The position numbers were made by a program, and so were the translations under genes. From Lomentospora prolificans (Eukaryota; Ascomycota; Sordariomycetes; Microascales; Microascaceae), in contig JARFXM010000003.1 of NCBI GenBank assembly GCA_029532625.1, positions 2,914,001 to 2,978,000 of the forward strand: a DNA stretch of 64,000 nt. Direction: 5' to 3'. Position 1 is the stretch's first letter. Every line of letters begins with the position of its first letter. Positions 31,730 through 42,720 of the stretch are shown piece by piece. Below the pieces are notes generated by a model. It worked only from the letters and a program-made list of their open reading frames with translations, was not told the origin of the DNA and made no database searches.

Positions 31730-34092
31730 AGCCCAGATCGGGAACAATACGCTCTCGATTTTTTAGTGCTGGGACGAAGTAACATCCGAGTAACTCTATT
31801 GTCCGTCCTCCTTCCCTCTTGGAATTGGCAGGCTTGCTCAATGCATCAATGTTCCCCTCTACCTTCGTAGACCTGGCAATTTGCACAAACGCCAGTAGTC
31901 CCACAAAAGGGTCGCCCCCTTTCTCAAGAAGGGAGACTGTCGGTGGTCATTCCCGAAGGGGTCGAATCCGGGGTCTCCTAAAAAGGAGCGGGCATTTTTG
32001 GACATGGACAAGCGCGGGACAGTACCTGCCAATCGAAAAAGAGAAAAAAAAAAAACCCCCCCCCCAAAAAGAGGGAAAAGAAAAAGAGGAAAAAAACCCT
32101 CCCCTGTCTGCGAAGTAACTGGCCCAACCGATCCCGAGCGGGAACGGCCTTGGTGTTCCTGATGAGGCGGTGGGTGAGCGGACATTGGACAAATGGAAAG
32201 ATCAATTCCCTGTCGTGGTCGAGAAATCCACCAGCTTCGTGTCCCCAACCAGAGTACCTGTCCAATCTCGTCTCGTACCTTCAGGCGGTTGAAGGCTGCA
32301 GCAAAACCACATTGTAGATATCTCCTCGCATCCTTTTCTCATCTTCCGCATCGATACGGATAGACATCAATCAATCAATCCAGGTCCTCCATGACCCACC
32401 GGAGGAGTCCCCCGCACCCAAGGAACCCCGTTTCGCGATGGTGGCTAAACACTCCTGGACAGCGTTGAAGCTAACAGGATCTAGTTAGCCCTCGCCCTCG
32501 CCGTGGTTTGGAGATCGGGAGACCCTTGGATCCTGCTCTCCTGCTCGCCCCTCACCGCTTATCTTGATTGGTTTTCAGACTGGATGGAGAACCCAATCCA
32601 GAGCATCGTAGGACGAAATACCTTCTCCCGACGCCGCATTTCTGTTTCGTACGTGCCGGTATTACGAAGTATAGATTGACTCGCAGGACATCCGAAGCCA
32701 GCCATTGATGAACTCAATGTGTCTGATTGCTCGTCCATCCACGCACGTACCAGAAGAGTGCACACTCGGGCTAACGTAGCATCAGCACCTCGACCCTGAC
32801 TGGGGGGGCCAGCGCCACCGCAGCCAGCGTCCAGGACGTGAATGGTTGCGTGGATCATGCCCGAATTGGCCGCCCCCCGTCACCAACAGATTTTCCCGTC
32901 ACAAATACGGAGGAATCGTCACATATCACATGCAAAGTCGAGGTTACCACAGGATAGCCAACAGCAACGTCCTTTGCCAGCCATGACCAGCCCAGCCCCA
33001 ACAACTACCCCAACATTGGGCGCTGAATACGGATAGGACAGGCCCTCAAAGATACTATTGGAACACTATAATGTTCTTTTGGCCACGGATTGTATTGATC
33101 CACTTTGGCGACCGAGACAGTATCGAATTGACTTTCTACGCCCCATCGACTTTTAGTCTGCCCGTAGCTTGATCCGGTGACTCTTCCACCCAGAAGGCCT
33201 ACGGGTAGCACTATGCTGGCAAACTCGACCAACGGGAGAGCTCCAGACAACAATGGATTTCATGTGGGCTGGCATCCAGGTATCCCTACTAGGCCTTAGC
33301 CTAAGAGCTGGCCATTCCTAGCTGGCTCAGAGACTGAGGAGGGGTCGAAGGGCCCTACAAATTACAATGGGCTTGGCTGCTCTCTCGTGCTAAATATGGG
33401 CCGTGCTGGCACCCAAACCGCAAATCCCTCCCCGACTCGCCCCAGCCTGCGGCAGACGCCCCAGACCAGAACGGTCCGGCGCTTGTCGCCGACATGGGAA
33501 AAGAGCAACAACCTTGAACACTCCAGACACCGACGCCGAAAAGGTCATGCCCAGCGTTTCAGTAGCTTGCCTCGTTGGGTCACTCGCAGACGACGCATCG
33601 AGGCGTGTTTCTCTCCCTCATCCACCCAAGCGTGGCGCGACTCCAACGATGCCAAAGCCAGCAGCTGGCGTTCACCGCAGTTTCCCTACGACGCTGGCCA
33701 CGTTTGCGGAGCGCAGCAGCCCGGCATTCCGCCCAACAGAGAGCTGGCGTCAAGCCTTGGCGGGGGAGAAGCATTTTCCAAGACTGAAGGTCGAGCCGGT
33801 TTGCCGTGAAATTGCCATGGAGAGCCTCGAATCCGTTTGTTTCCTCCGGCAACCCAACAATTCCGAACGCCCCCAATCGCTCGGCTTGAGACATGCGTAA
33901 AGATATCTCGACATACAAGTTTTTATTATTCCTTCTTCTTTCTCGCTGTTGACGCCCCGCGATGAATCCTCGATCGTAAAGCTTTTGCCTCTTCATGTCT
34001 TGCCGAGTACCTCACATCCTAGATTCGTCATTGTGTTAATATTACTCCACTACTCGCCAGCCATCGCCCAGAGTGCGGCGAGACGAGGCCAC

Positions 34093-34121
<29 letters not shown>
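34093..34121. repeat. 29-nt poly(A) tract
   Basis: An uninterrupted run of A in gene-free DNA between the casein kinase and NUP133 genes, followed by A-rich sequence to 34137. Confidence 0.95.
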
Positions 34122-34126
<5 letters not shown>

Positions 34127-35123
34127 GGAAAAAAAAGGCGTCTTGTCTTTGCCGCCAACCTGATTCTTATCTCCGATAGCTTCATCCCCGAACGCACCCT
34201 GAATCGCCATTACTTAGGGCTCAACGTCCCTTCCCCCCCTCCGTCCAGCATCAAGCAGATACACAGACACGAATATACCTCACCTCCAATCGGGGTTACA
34301 ACGAAAGTTCCCACTTTAAGGAGACCCAAACATATATGCACGAGGTTCCACAATGTTCCACAATATGGTATAGGGCCCGGCTACGTCAGACATGTGCCTG
34401 GCATCTCACGGAGGGAATGGGAAAAGGCGCTAAATCCTCGCCATCAGGATGTAGTTTGCCAAGCGCGGAGGAGCATCGGCAACGGCCATGAAAAAAAGAC
34501 TCCCCCGTCTATGCCATTTTTGTGATATGCGACGTAACCAAACTCTACAACGTAAAAGAACCCTATGATACAGTTACATACCGCAAAGCGTGCGTGTACG
34601 CGAGAACACCCAACCGGTGGGCGTCCTCCAGCCGCCAAGACGAAAAAGGAACAAACGCGTCCAAAATCAGACGACAAATCAAAAACACACTTTGACCCGA
34701 TGTATACTTGGAACCTTTTGAAGCAAGCCGGAAAATGAGATGAGAAAAGTACAGTTTCCGGCTCCATTGCTTTGAGCCGTACTGGCTTCATGAATTGTCA
34801 GGGCCGTTGCTTGACCCGATATTTGCTCTTCAGGTTCTTCTCGTCTAAGAAATAGAAGAAACAACAGAAGATGACAAAGTATTAATGAACTTGACAAAAG
34901 AAAACCCATGATAATATGAAAGAAAGAGAGTGTATGAGAGAGTTTAAGCGCGTTTAAACTCCATTGTTTTCCCATGCCAAATGCCAAAAAGAACCTGCCC
35001 CGATTGATAGTGTAACAGGGAAGGAAAAGGGAAAAAAGGAACAAGAAAAAGAAAAAGAAAAGAAAAAGGATAAACCACCGAATATGTTCAGAACGAGGCA
35101 AGCGGCCTGGGCCCAGCTTGACC

Positions 35124-38100
35124 TCACATAATGGCAGAGCCGTTCACATCCTGCATGTAACTGTCCGTATCAGCATCCGCGTGCACACGAGTTGCCTCCA
35201 GCTTCTTCGCGAGCGTGTCGTCGACGAGGCTGTTAACCGCATCGTGTGCTTCTTTGTCGGTGCTTCGCGCCCACTCCTCCAGGCGGCTCTTGTCTATAAA
35301 CTTCCGTAGCTGCACGTCCTCCCACTTCATGGCATCCAAGAGCTTGTCCTGGAAGCTCTTGTCGACATCCTTGAATCGGCGGTCAAGTTCGTCCGAGTAC
35401 ACATGAAGGCATTCGGAAGGACTAAGCGGCTTGAAGTGCTCGTTAAGGTCCTGGTCTACATGGTAGTGGAAATGTATTAGCGCTTATCATCCGCGAGCAG
35501 GGCCAAGAGAATGGATAATGGTCACTTACAGTTACCAAAACATGCCGCATAGGTACGGTATAATGTCGTGTTACTAATCATATCGGCAACTTCAACATCA
35601 GCCTTTCGCTGCGTGTCATTTATCTTGGTCCAGTCGTCTCGGATGAAGCATCGCCTCCAGATGAGCCTCCGGGTCTGCTTGTACTCCTCTCCAACGAGCG
35701 CGTAGTGAGCAACGGAGAGAGCTAGGAAGAAGCGGTCCTGGCCAATCTCGGATTCGTCGTCAAGTCTTGCTAGCGTCAACACATCGATGAGTGTCAAGGG
35801 ATCAAGGGCCTCGTGTCTGATAAGCCGTCGGATCCCAGCCTCGAGGAGATGGCTAAAGATTTTATGCTTCTTTGGCACATCGGGGGCCTGCACCTCCATG
35901 AGCAGCTCGACTTCAGCGGCCTCGTCGACTGCGGTTTCGACGGTCGGATAAATGCTCTGGAAGAGGGCCTCCTGAATTTTGATAACCTCCAACTCTCTGT
36001 CAACCTTGAAAAATTGCTCTTGAAGGGCGTTTTCAGGTGTGACCTTGGCATCCGAAGGGATGAGAGCATACTCCCGTCCAAGGCTGGCATCGCTAGCCAT
36101 GAGAGCAAGCTTGCCAAGACTAAGCTCAACCTTCTTGTTCCACAGGAGTTCTTCTTTTGTCAAGCCAAGATCCAGAAGAGTTTCAGCTGCATGCGAGACG
36201 TCTTTCTCTCCTTCGACGTCGTTGATCCAGGAGATCTTGGCTAACTCAGGGTTGCTCCGAAGGTATTTGGTCTTGTAGCCGTGATTATCGCCATCAAAGT
36301 CAAGAACACTCGCTACGCCATTTTTCTCCAGAAGAATGTCGTACGCAGCGAAGGCAAAATCTTGACCGTATTTGTCAAAATATCCCGTTAGCCGTTTGCC
36401 GAGCGCATCCGCTTGGCTAGTGAGCTTGTCCGATGTCTCCATCGTAATCTTCGGGTCTCGGGCCTTAGTAATGAGGGCGTGAATTTGGACGATGACAACA
36501 TCAGCAAGGGCTGGCCAGCATCTGTGCTTCTCCGCAATGGTCATAGCCTCGGGCCAGAGCTCGAGATATTCTAGAGAGAGGACCTTTTCGTATCGCGACG
36601 AATCGTATGCTTCGGCGCAGACGTGAGCCCATTGAAGTTTCTTCGCGTCGTTGGATGTAGAAGCCCAGCGCGACTGTTCTAGGACGGATAGGAGGTACTG
36701 GTCGGTTAGAGCTGGAAGATTGTCGACGATATCAGAGAGAACAGAGGCCGATGGCCGGCGGGAAGACTGGCGGTGGTCATCCTTGCTGGGATAGAACTGT
36801 TGTAGCCATTGATGGCATAGCTCAAGCAGGCGCTTGGCGTTATTGCAAATGAAGTGGGATCCAGTCCAAGGCTCAGAAAGGCCGGTGTAATCGACAAGGA
36901 TTCCGTGCTCTGACTCCTCCTCCTCAAGGCCGTAGAGCGAGAGGTTCCTTAATCGAAACTCAATACCGCCTTTGAGAGTAACCACATTGACGCTGACTGC
37001 CTCCTCCATAAGATACGAGAGCTTGATATCGTCGAGAGTCTGGCCCTTGTACATATGCTTGATAACCTCGTACGCCCAGGCTACAAATATTTCCAATCTC
37101 CAGATGTCGTTAATGAACCAGTGCCTCACGCGGTCAACTTCTCCGACCACACTGTTCGGGTTGCTCTTCTGATCCTCATGAATGTACTCGACAATTTCGG
37201 TGATGAGGGTTTTTTTGTCGTCAGCCGGTCGCTGAGCAAGGAAGGCTTCCTGTTTTTTCCATAACGTGGTCGAGACAGCCATCTTCTCGGCATTCCAGAG
37301 AAGAGACCACCGAGTGCTTCGATCCATCTGGACATTGGTAGAGGCGAGGTACTGGATTAGCCGCTCAAGAGCAAGATTTCTGCTTCTTAGGTTATCCTCG
37401 AGGGAAACAGGCAGAGTGCCGATGTGAGGATTGCTCGAGCTGAGGATCTCCTGGCTCAGTTGTAACGCGGCCTGAGACATCTCTTCGTGGGTGAACTGCG
37501 CATCTCGTCGACCATCGAATAGAAGCGGATTGTCGGCCTTGACACCATAAAACACGGCCTGTTCGAGCTTGCTCTTAGCCGTAACGCGCGGGGCTCTTTC
37601 GCTAGCAAACTTGTCCACATCCATTGTTGCAATGCGCAGTGTCCCGACACCTCGGACCATTATGATGGCGGTCGGGTTTTTGGCCTTGTGACGGGGGGTC
37701 CTAGAATCGTCATGGGCATTAATGGAAGGGGGTTCCTCGAATCCAGAACCGGTGATTTCAAGAATATTGTCGTCCCGGAGATCAACCACGTCCTCATACA
37801 AGTCGGGCGCTACATGGATATCCTCCTGAAGCTGAGCATCGGGCGACAGCGGTGGTATCGCGATCGAAGCGATGACAGCAGCACGGTCGAAAATGACGAA
37901 CGCGACAAGAGCGGGGCGTGGGAGATGAATACGGGGCCGCAGAGAGTTGACTGCGGGCTTGCCGCTAACGGGAGTAGTATAACGGGAGATGGGCCGAACC
38001 ATGCCAATTCGAGTGGAACGGGGGGATAGAACGACTTCGACGAGTGCATAGCGTGAGCTGAAGCGCTTAGTGAGGCTGACTACAAGGAGAAGGTGCTGGA

Positions 38101-39549
38101 CACTAGTGTCGTTGGAGTTCATGGCATCGCTAAGCCCGCTCATGTCGTGGTACTTGGGCTCCAAGCCCTTGGGGACATAGGTAAAGTCGAGGAGCTCAAA
38201 GGAGTCGGCGGGAAACTCGGAGATGGTTTTATCGGCATCGAAGAATGCATCTACGATGGCGTCTCGAACATCGGCCTCGGCGAGAGTATCATATCGACCG
38301 CCCCGATGAAATCTCCAAGCAATTAGCTTTCCCTTGACAGTCGCCGCGACGACATTTCGCTCGCCAACACGGTTAGACCTCTCCGAACGAACGGCCGCGA
38401 TCTCGCCACGGCCGGTTGAGTGGCTAAGGGCATGGCGGATGCTTCCAAAAATACCCGAATGCGAAGCGCCCAGACTGGTGTCGAGGAATCGTACGGAGAT
38501 GGCAGGTCGTCCGTGGCTATCGCGAACCATCATGTGGGCAAGACGACCGCTGCTGAGAGCGAGGACGAAACCGGCAGATTCAGCTGGAGCAATCTGTATT
38601 ACCCGCTCACCCGAAGACAATCCGTGGATCGTATACTCCACGCCATGTCGTTGCTGGCGCATCAAGTCGATTGTTGCGGCGCAAGAAATCGATTCCCAGA
38701 ACGTTATCCGGCCACTAAGGGGCATCACGACAACCAAACCGGGGTCGTTAGACGATGCGGATGGAGCTACCAAAGAGGAAAGAGGCAAGGGGTCCGTAGG
38801 ATTCCTCGAGGGATACGGAAGCGCGAACGTGAACGTTTCGGGAGATGGGGTTGTGGAGGTGTAAGGCCATACAATGGCATGTGTGTGGGTGAGAGTGACG
38901 GCATAGCCGCTGTCGGAAAAGACGTCGCCATATTGGGGAGCTGCTCGAATGCCAAAGTTAGCCTGCTTTATAATGCGTCTAAAGACGTAGATGAGAAGGC
39001 CCCTGATGCATAGGTCGGCTGCTTAGACTTACCTGTAACGTCGGCGCGCAACCTATCGGGCATCGCAGGCAGCTTGCTGACGGTGTATGCATTGTTTGTG
39101 CTCTAAACATCAGAATTAGCAATTCTTTTCAACCTAATACCCTTTTTTTTCGCGAAACTGATTTGGATTATGATATCGGGGATCTGAAGATAGCATCACC
39201 GGCTTTGGGGGGAGGGGGAGAAGCATACCAAAACAATACTTCCATCACCTTTGCTGACCCTCTCGCTCGCTTTAGGCTTCTTCGCGCGGATCCCAACATC
39301 ACGTTTGGGGACGGCCATATTCTCGATGCCATCGGCCTTAATCTCCATCATGGGTATTCGATCGGGCTTCACCTCAATCGTTTCAGCTCGAACGTCGGGG
39401 TTCACGAAGGTCTGTTCGGTCAAGGGAACTCGTTGGCGCTTCGCCTTAGGAGGCTGAACGAGGCTATCGGTACTCTTCGGACGCTGTCGACGGCGGCTTC
39501 TCGTGCCGGCGGCTGGGCCAGAGGCCTCAGCGACGGCGGGGGAGAACAT
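35124..39549 (-). CDS. NUP133: Nucleoporin NUP133
   Basis: A 1377-residue scaffold nucleoporin of the Y-shaped Nup84/Nup107-160 complex, part of the nuclear-pore coat. Exons: 39549-39229, 39102-39033, 38940-35530 and 35455-35124; introns of 126, 92 and 74 nt. The third exon must begin at 38940 (CAG then CTCCCC): the nearer CAG at 38969-38966 would break the frame. The N-terminal 100 residues are basic and disordered (RSRRRQRPK); an N-terminal beta-propeller follows (for example YAVTLTHTHAIVWPYTS, LIAWRFHRGG), then an alpha-helical solenoid (for example RRLIWRRCFIRDDWTKIND near the end of exon 3). The last exon gives the conserved tail with LYRTYAACFGN before the junction and HFKPLSPSECLHVYSDELD after it. 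Length fits the family. The gene is on the minus strand like its neighbours. Confidence 0.94.
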
Positions 39550-41149
39550 GGTGGATGAGCCGGTCAGGGAGGGCGTTGGTTGTTAGGCCCCAAGACTTTC
39601 GGTGTTTGTTGACGTTGGATGACGAGAAATTCACGAAGTCGATGTTTTGTTGATGGTGAAATTAGTCCTGGTCAGCCAGATGGCGGGCTCATCTCGAGGT
39701 CGATAGAAACCACCGGTGCAGAATTAATTGACGATGGGGTGGAGGATTGTTGTTGATGATGATGATGATGATGATGCTAGGAAAAGGAAGGAGGGTGGGC
39801 TTGGGGTTTGGAGAATTCCCATTTCCCTTCGCAAATGTCTCTCGAAGTTTTTTTTGGTGCTAGATGGATGACAGGGGACTGAGGTTGACAAGCACCCGGA
39901 TTGATTGGATCTCGCGGCTCTGGGGTCAAAACAAAGCTGGCCGCTCACTGGTCAGGCAAGCTCTTCGCCAGGTGCCCAGCTTGAGGCCGCAGCACATTGC
40001 ATGCAACGTGAGAGCACCAGGTACATTCCAGGGTGTACATTAAGATTTCCACTCTGCCAGCCCGCCACGGGCATGGTACCTCCGGAACCTCTGGGACATC
40101 GTTCGCCCGGTGTGTTTCTCGCGCATCACTAGGAACAACGGTCGGCCTATGAACACAAGCCACGTGAGATCGGGCCAGGATGTACCAGAACCTCACCCCA
40201 ATGTCAAAGCACTGAACAGCAGGACTCGCATATATTTACACGAAATCGTCAGATCCAAGGTAGCAGAATTACTTACGAGGGATCGCCAAAAGTCGCGCAG
40301 ATGTCCAACCTCCCAATACTTTCCAACCAAGAGGAGTTGGCAGTTATCTAAGAATACCCGGGCGCAGTAACCCTCAACACTCGTAGCGCAAAGATGACTT
40401 TTGATCCCATACATGTGACCGTGCTATTGGAGAACCCCCAACGCCAGTGATGATATCATCGCTCGCTCTAATCACCAGGTAGATCGACCTTCTCGCCAAC
40501 CACACCTTTAAAACTGAGACTTCGGAATTCTTTTAGTGAGCTAACGAGACCCCTAGAGCCTTACGCAATTACCGACTTACTTTTTCTCATCCATGTGGAT
40601 CATCGTGTTCGAGCTCACAAAACTATTCCGTTAAGACACTCCCCCCATACCCCATATGAACAGGCTTATCATGAGATGAACACTTAGGTCTAGCATATAA
40701 CTATTTAGAATTGCAAGATAACCAGTAGACTTGCTATATATATCCTATAATGAGAAAAGACAAACAATTGAGGATCGTACTTGTCTGTTCCAGTTGAACA
40801 CATTTCTCCACAATCCTATTCCCCCGTGCCCTGTGTGAAATACAACTTAGGTCGGAGAAACGGCAAAGGAAATCCTGAAAGGCCTGTCTTATGCTCGCTG
40901 ATGCCACCGCGATGCGCCGAACTTTTGAATTAAAGCTTTCCGAGGGACAAAAACAAAAGGAAGTAAATATTATGAATATCAGGAACAAAGACGCCAAGGC
41001 TTATTGGCATTATAGCCTTGTTGCACCATGAAATTTTCGTGTCCGCGCTTACAGGGTCCCGGAAATACCCATACGTTCGGATCGTCCGCACAATGGAACG
41101 CGCTATATCAGATTCCTCTCAAATATAGGCTCACCAGTGATCCGTGTTT
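39550..41149. other. Intergenic: NUP133 promoter and 3' flank of the ubiquitin-like gene
   Basis: 1.6 kb. A GAT trinucleotide repeat (39755-39776) lies about 200 bp upstream of the NUP133 start. The segment 40490-40990 is A+T-richer than its surroundings and free of long frames; it may be 3' UTR and spacer of the ubiquitin-like gene or an old repeat. No gene is supported. Confidence 0.5.
39755..39776. repeat. GAT trinucleotide repeat
   Basis: About seven GAT units, 206 bp upstream of the NUP133 start codon, outside the coding sequence. Confidence 0.85.
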
Positions 41150-42720
41150 TTATCTTTCCTGCTTTTTCCTAGTTTTCGGGATCACAACCCGAGCGTTGAT
41201 GATGATGGGCTGGGCCCTTGGAGGTGGTGGAGCTTGCCATGTTCCTCGTCCTACACCGGGAACCGCGCCGGGAAGTGGATTAGGCATGGGAGGTTGTGGC
41301 ACTACACCAGGCGGAGGCGGAGGAGGGCCACCGCGTCCTCTTCCCATGGCCTGCACAGGCATGTCTGCACCGCGGCCCCTTCCAGTTCCACCGGTCATGG
41401 GCTGCAACTGTCCAGGTGGGCTAAAGGATGACCAACCGGAACTTGAGGAGCTAGGATTGAATGGTGACTTCTTCTTCTTCTTCCACGGCCACAGCACCAT
41501 GGAAACAAGCATACCCGGTTCGACAACAAACTCCCAGAGCTCCGGGAGGACGACTGCGTTGCGGGTTTTGACACCCATATCCTTCGTGGGCGAGCCGCTG
41601 CCATTCTCAACACTAGTCACGAAGCCAGGAGGCGACGCTTCCGCTGCTGGCGAGCCCGAGGATGATCCCTCTCCAGGCTGCGGTTCGGATGACGAGTGCA
41701 CATAGCTTGTCAACTTGGGGTTAATCGAGGGTGCCTTCTCGGAGTCCCATATATCCCAGGCAATCAAGTCGTAATGACCAGCCTTTACCTGCGCGCCAAT
41801 ATCATCCACATGGCCGAGCGCTTCGTTGATTAACCTCTTTGTCCCCTACAGACCATGATGATTAGTCTAGGGCCAAGTCTGCACCAGAAGGGGGGTATGC
41901 CTATGAATCGCTCAAACGGTACGAGTAATGGAATACGTCGAAGATGGGCACGTACCTTCCATGTCCGGGCCTTTTCCCAGGGAAACAGGAATGTACGCCC
42001 GAGGCAGTCTCTGAAACGAATGGGTAATTTCTGGATCGGCCGTTCAGGATCTCTTTCCCACGGAATGAAGAAGGCACCTTGGTTCTCCCCCAGCTCCTCC
42101 ACATCCGTAACGGGGCGAAGTGGAGGAGGTTCTGCTGACGGGCCTGGAACTGAAAGCTGCACGGTACCCTCCTCTTCACCCTCACCAAGGGGACACGCTG
42201 GATTGGTCAACAAGACCCTGCCGCCAGAAAACTCAGCTGGTGCACCAGAATCAGACTCTGGTCGCGACTCCGCGCTTACTTCGGATGGGTTCGCATTAAC
42301 GGCTGGCTGGGATGGGGAGCCCGGATCTGATGAGATGACTTCTTTCGCCTTGCCTTTCCTAATCTCCTCCCGCCGAACTTCCTGCGCCTTAAGTTCTTCT
42401 GGCGATAAGGCCACTGATGAATCTGCCGACGATGAGTCCCAATTCGGATCCTCGCCACCGCTATTGCTCGCTTCATCCTGGCCACGGAAATCATCGGACG
42501 CGTCGTCAGATTCTTCGAGAGATATGCCGACTTGGCACCTTGCGGCCCTCTCTGTTAGATCAGGCTGATGTTCTGAAGGTGTTCCATTGCCCGCCCTTGG
42601 CTGTGCAGGGCGAGCGCCGTCCGGGCCGGGCTTTGCCACTAACGCATGTTCAAGGTCCTGGTCCTCTGAAGCCACCGGTGCATCGGTCCCCGGATGCGAC
42701 TCCAAAGGAGGATCAGTCAT
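41150..42720 (-). CDS. Fungal ubiquitin-like-domain protein with disordered flanks
   Basis: A 486-residue protein in two exons, 42720-41956 and 41845-41150, with a 110-nt intron (GTACGT...GTAG, branch-like GACTAATC) in phase 0. Residues 1-215 are acidic and disordered with a short charged helix (PEELKAQEVRREEIRKGKAK). Residues about 229-377 resemble the ubiquitin-like domain found in many fungal proteins: IRFRDCLGRTFLFPWEKART, then GHYDLI, then VVLPELWEFVVEPGMLVSM and VLWPW. Between GHYDLI and VVLPELWE lies a Ser/Pro/Glu-rich insert of about 65 residues that most versions lack. The C-terminus has a Lys patch after the domain, GRG/RGG repeats and a proline run. I know no function for this family; partners are probably bound through the domain. 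Both junction halves are needed to complete the domain, which supports the splice. Confidence 0.88.

Larger units (their letters stand above)
28677..35123. other. Intergenic, 6.4 kb: CK1 upstream region and gene-free DNA
   Basis: The first 1-1.5 kb should hold the promoter and leader of the casein kinase gene. Beyond that I see no gene. Notable content: a perfect 12-bp inverted repeat at 30371-30398, a 10-bp inverted repeat at 31585-31608, 42 consecutive A at 31686-31727, a mixed A and C tract near 32042-32070, and 29 A at 34093-34121. Frames of up to 165 codons (33403-33900 plus) overlap frames on other phases and carry no recognised motif. The segment 34800-35123 should be the NUP133 3' UTR. 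Confidence 0.5.

Noticed and set aside
33403..33900. A 165-codon plus-strand frame
   Set aside because: Overlaps a second frame of similar length (33387-33809) and one on the minus strand; Pro/Arg/Ser-rich with no recognised motif.
38960..38970. CAG at about 38969-38966 as acceptor of the third NUP133 exon
   Set aside because: It would leave the frame one base out after the ACAG/GTAAGT donor; the next CAG, giving exon start 38940, keeps the phase and the family sequence.
41028..41705. A 225-codon plus-strand frame
   Set aside because: Antisense to the second exon of the ubiquitin-like gene, whose domain is recognisable; Gly/Pro-rich content mirrors the proline and RGG region on the other strand.
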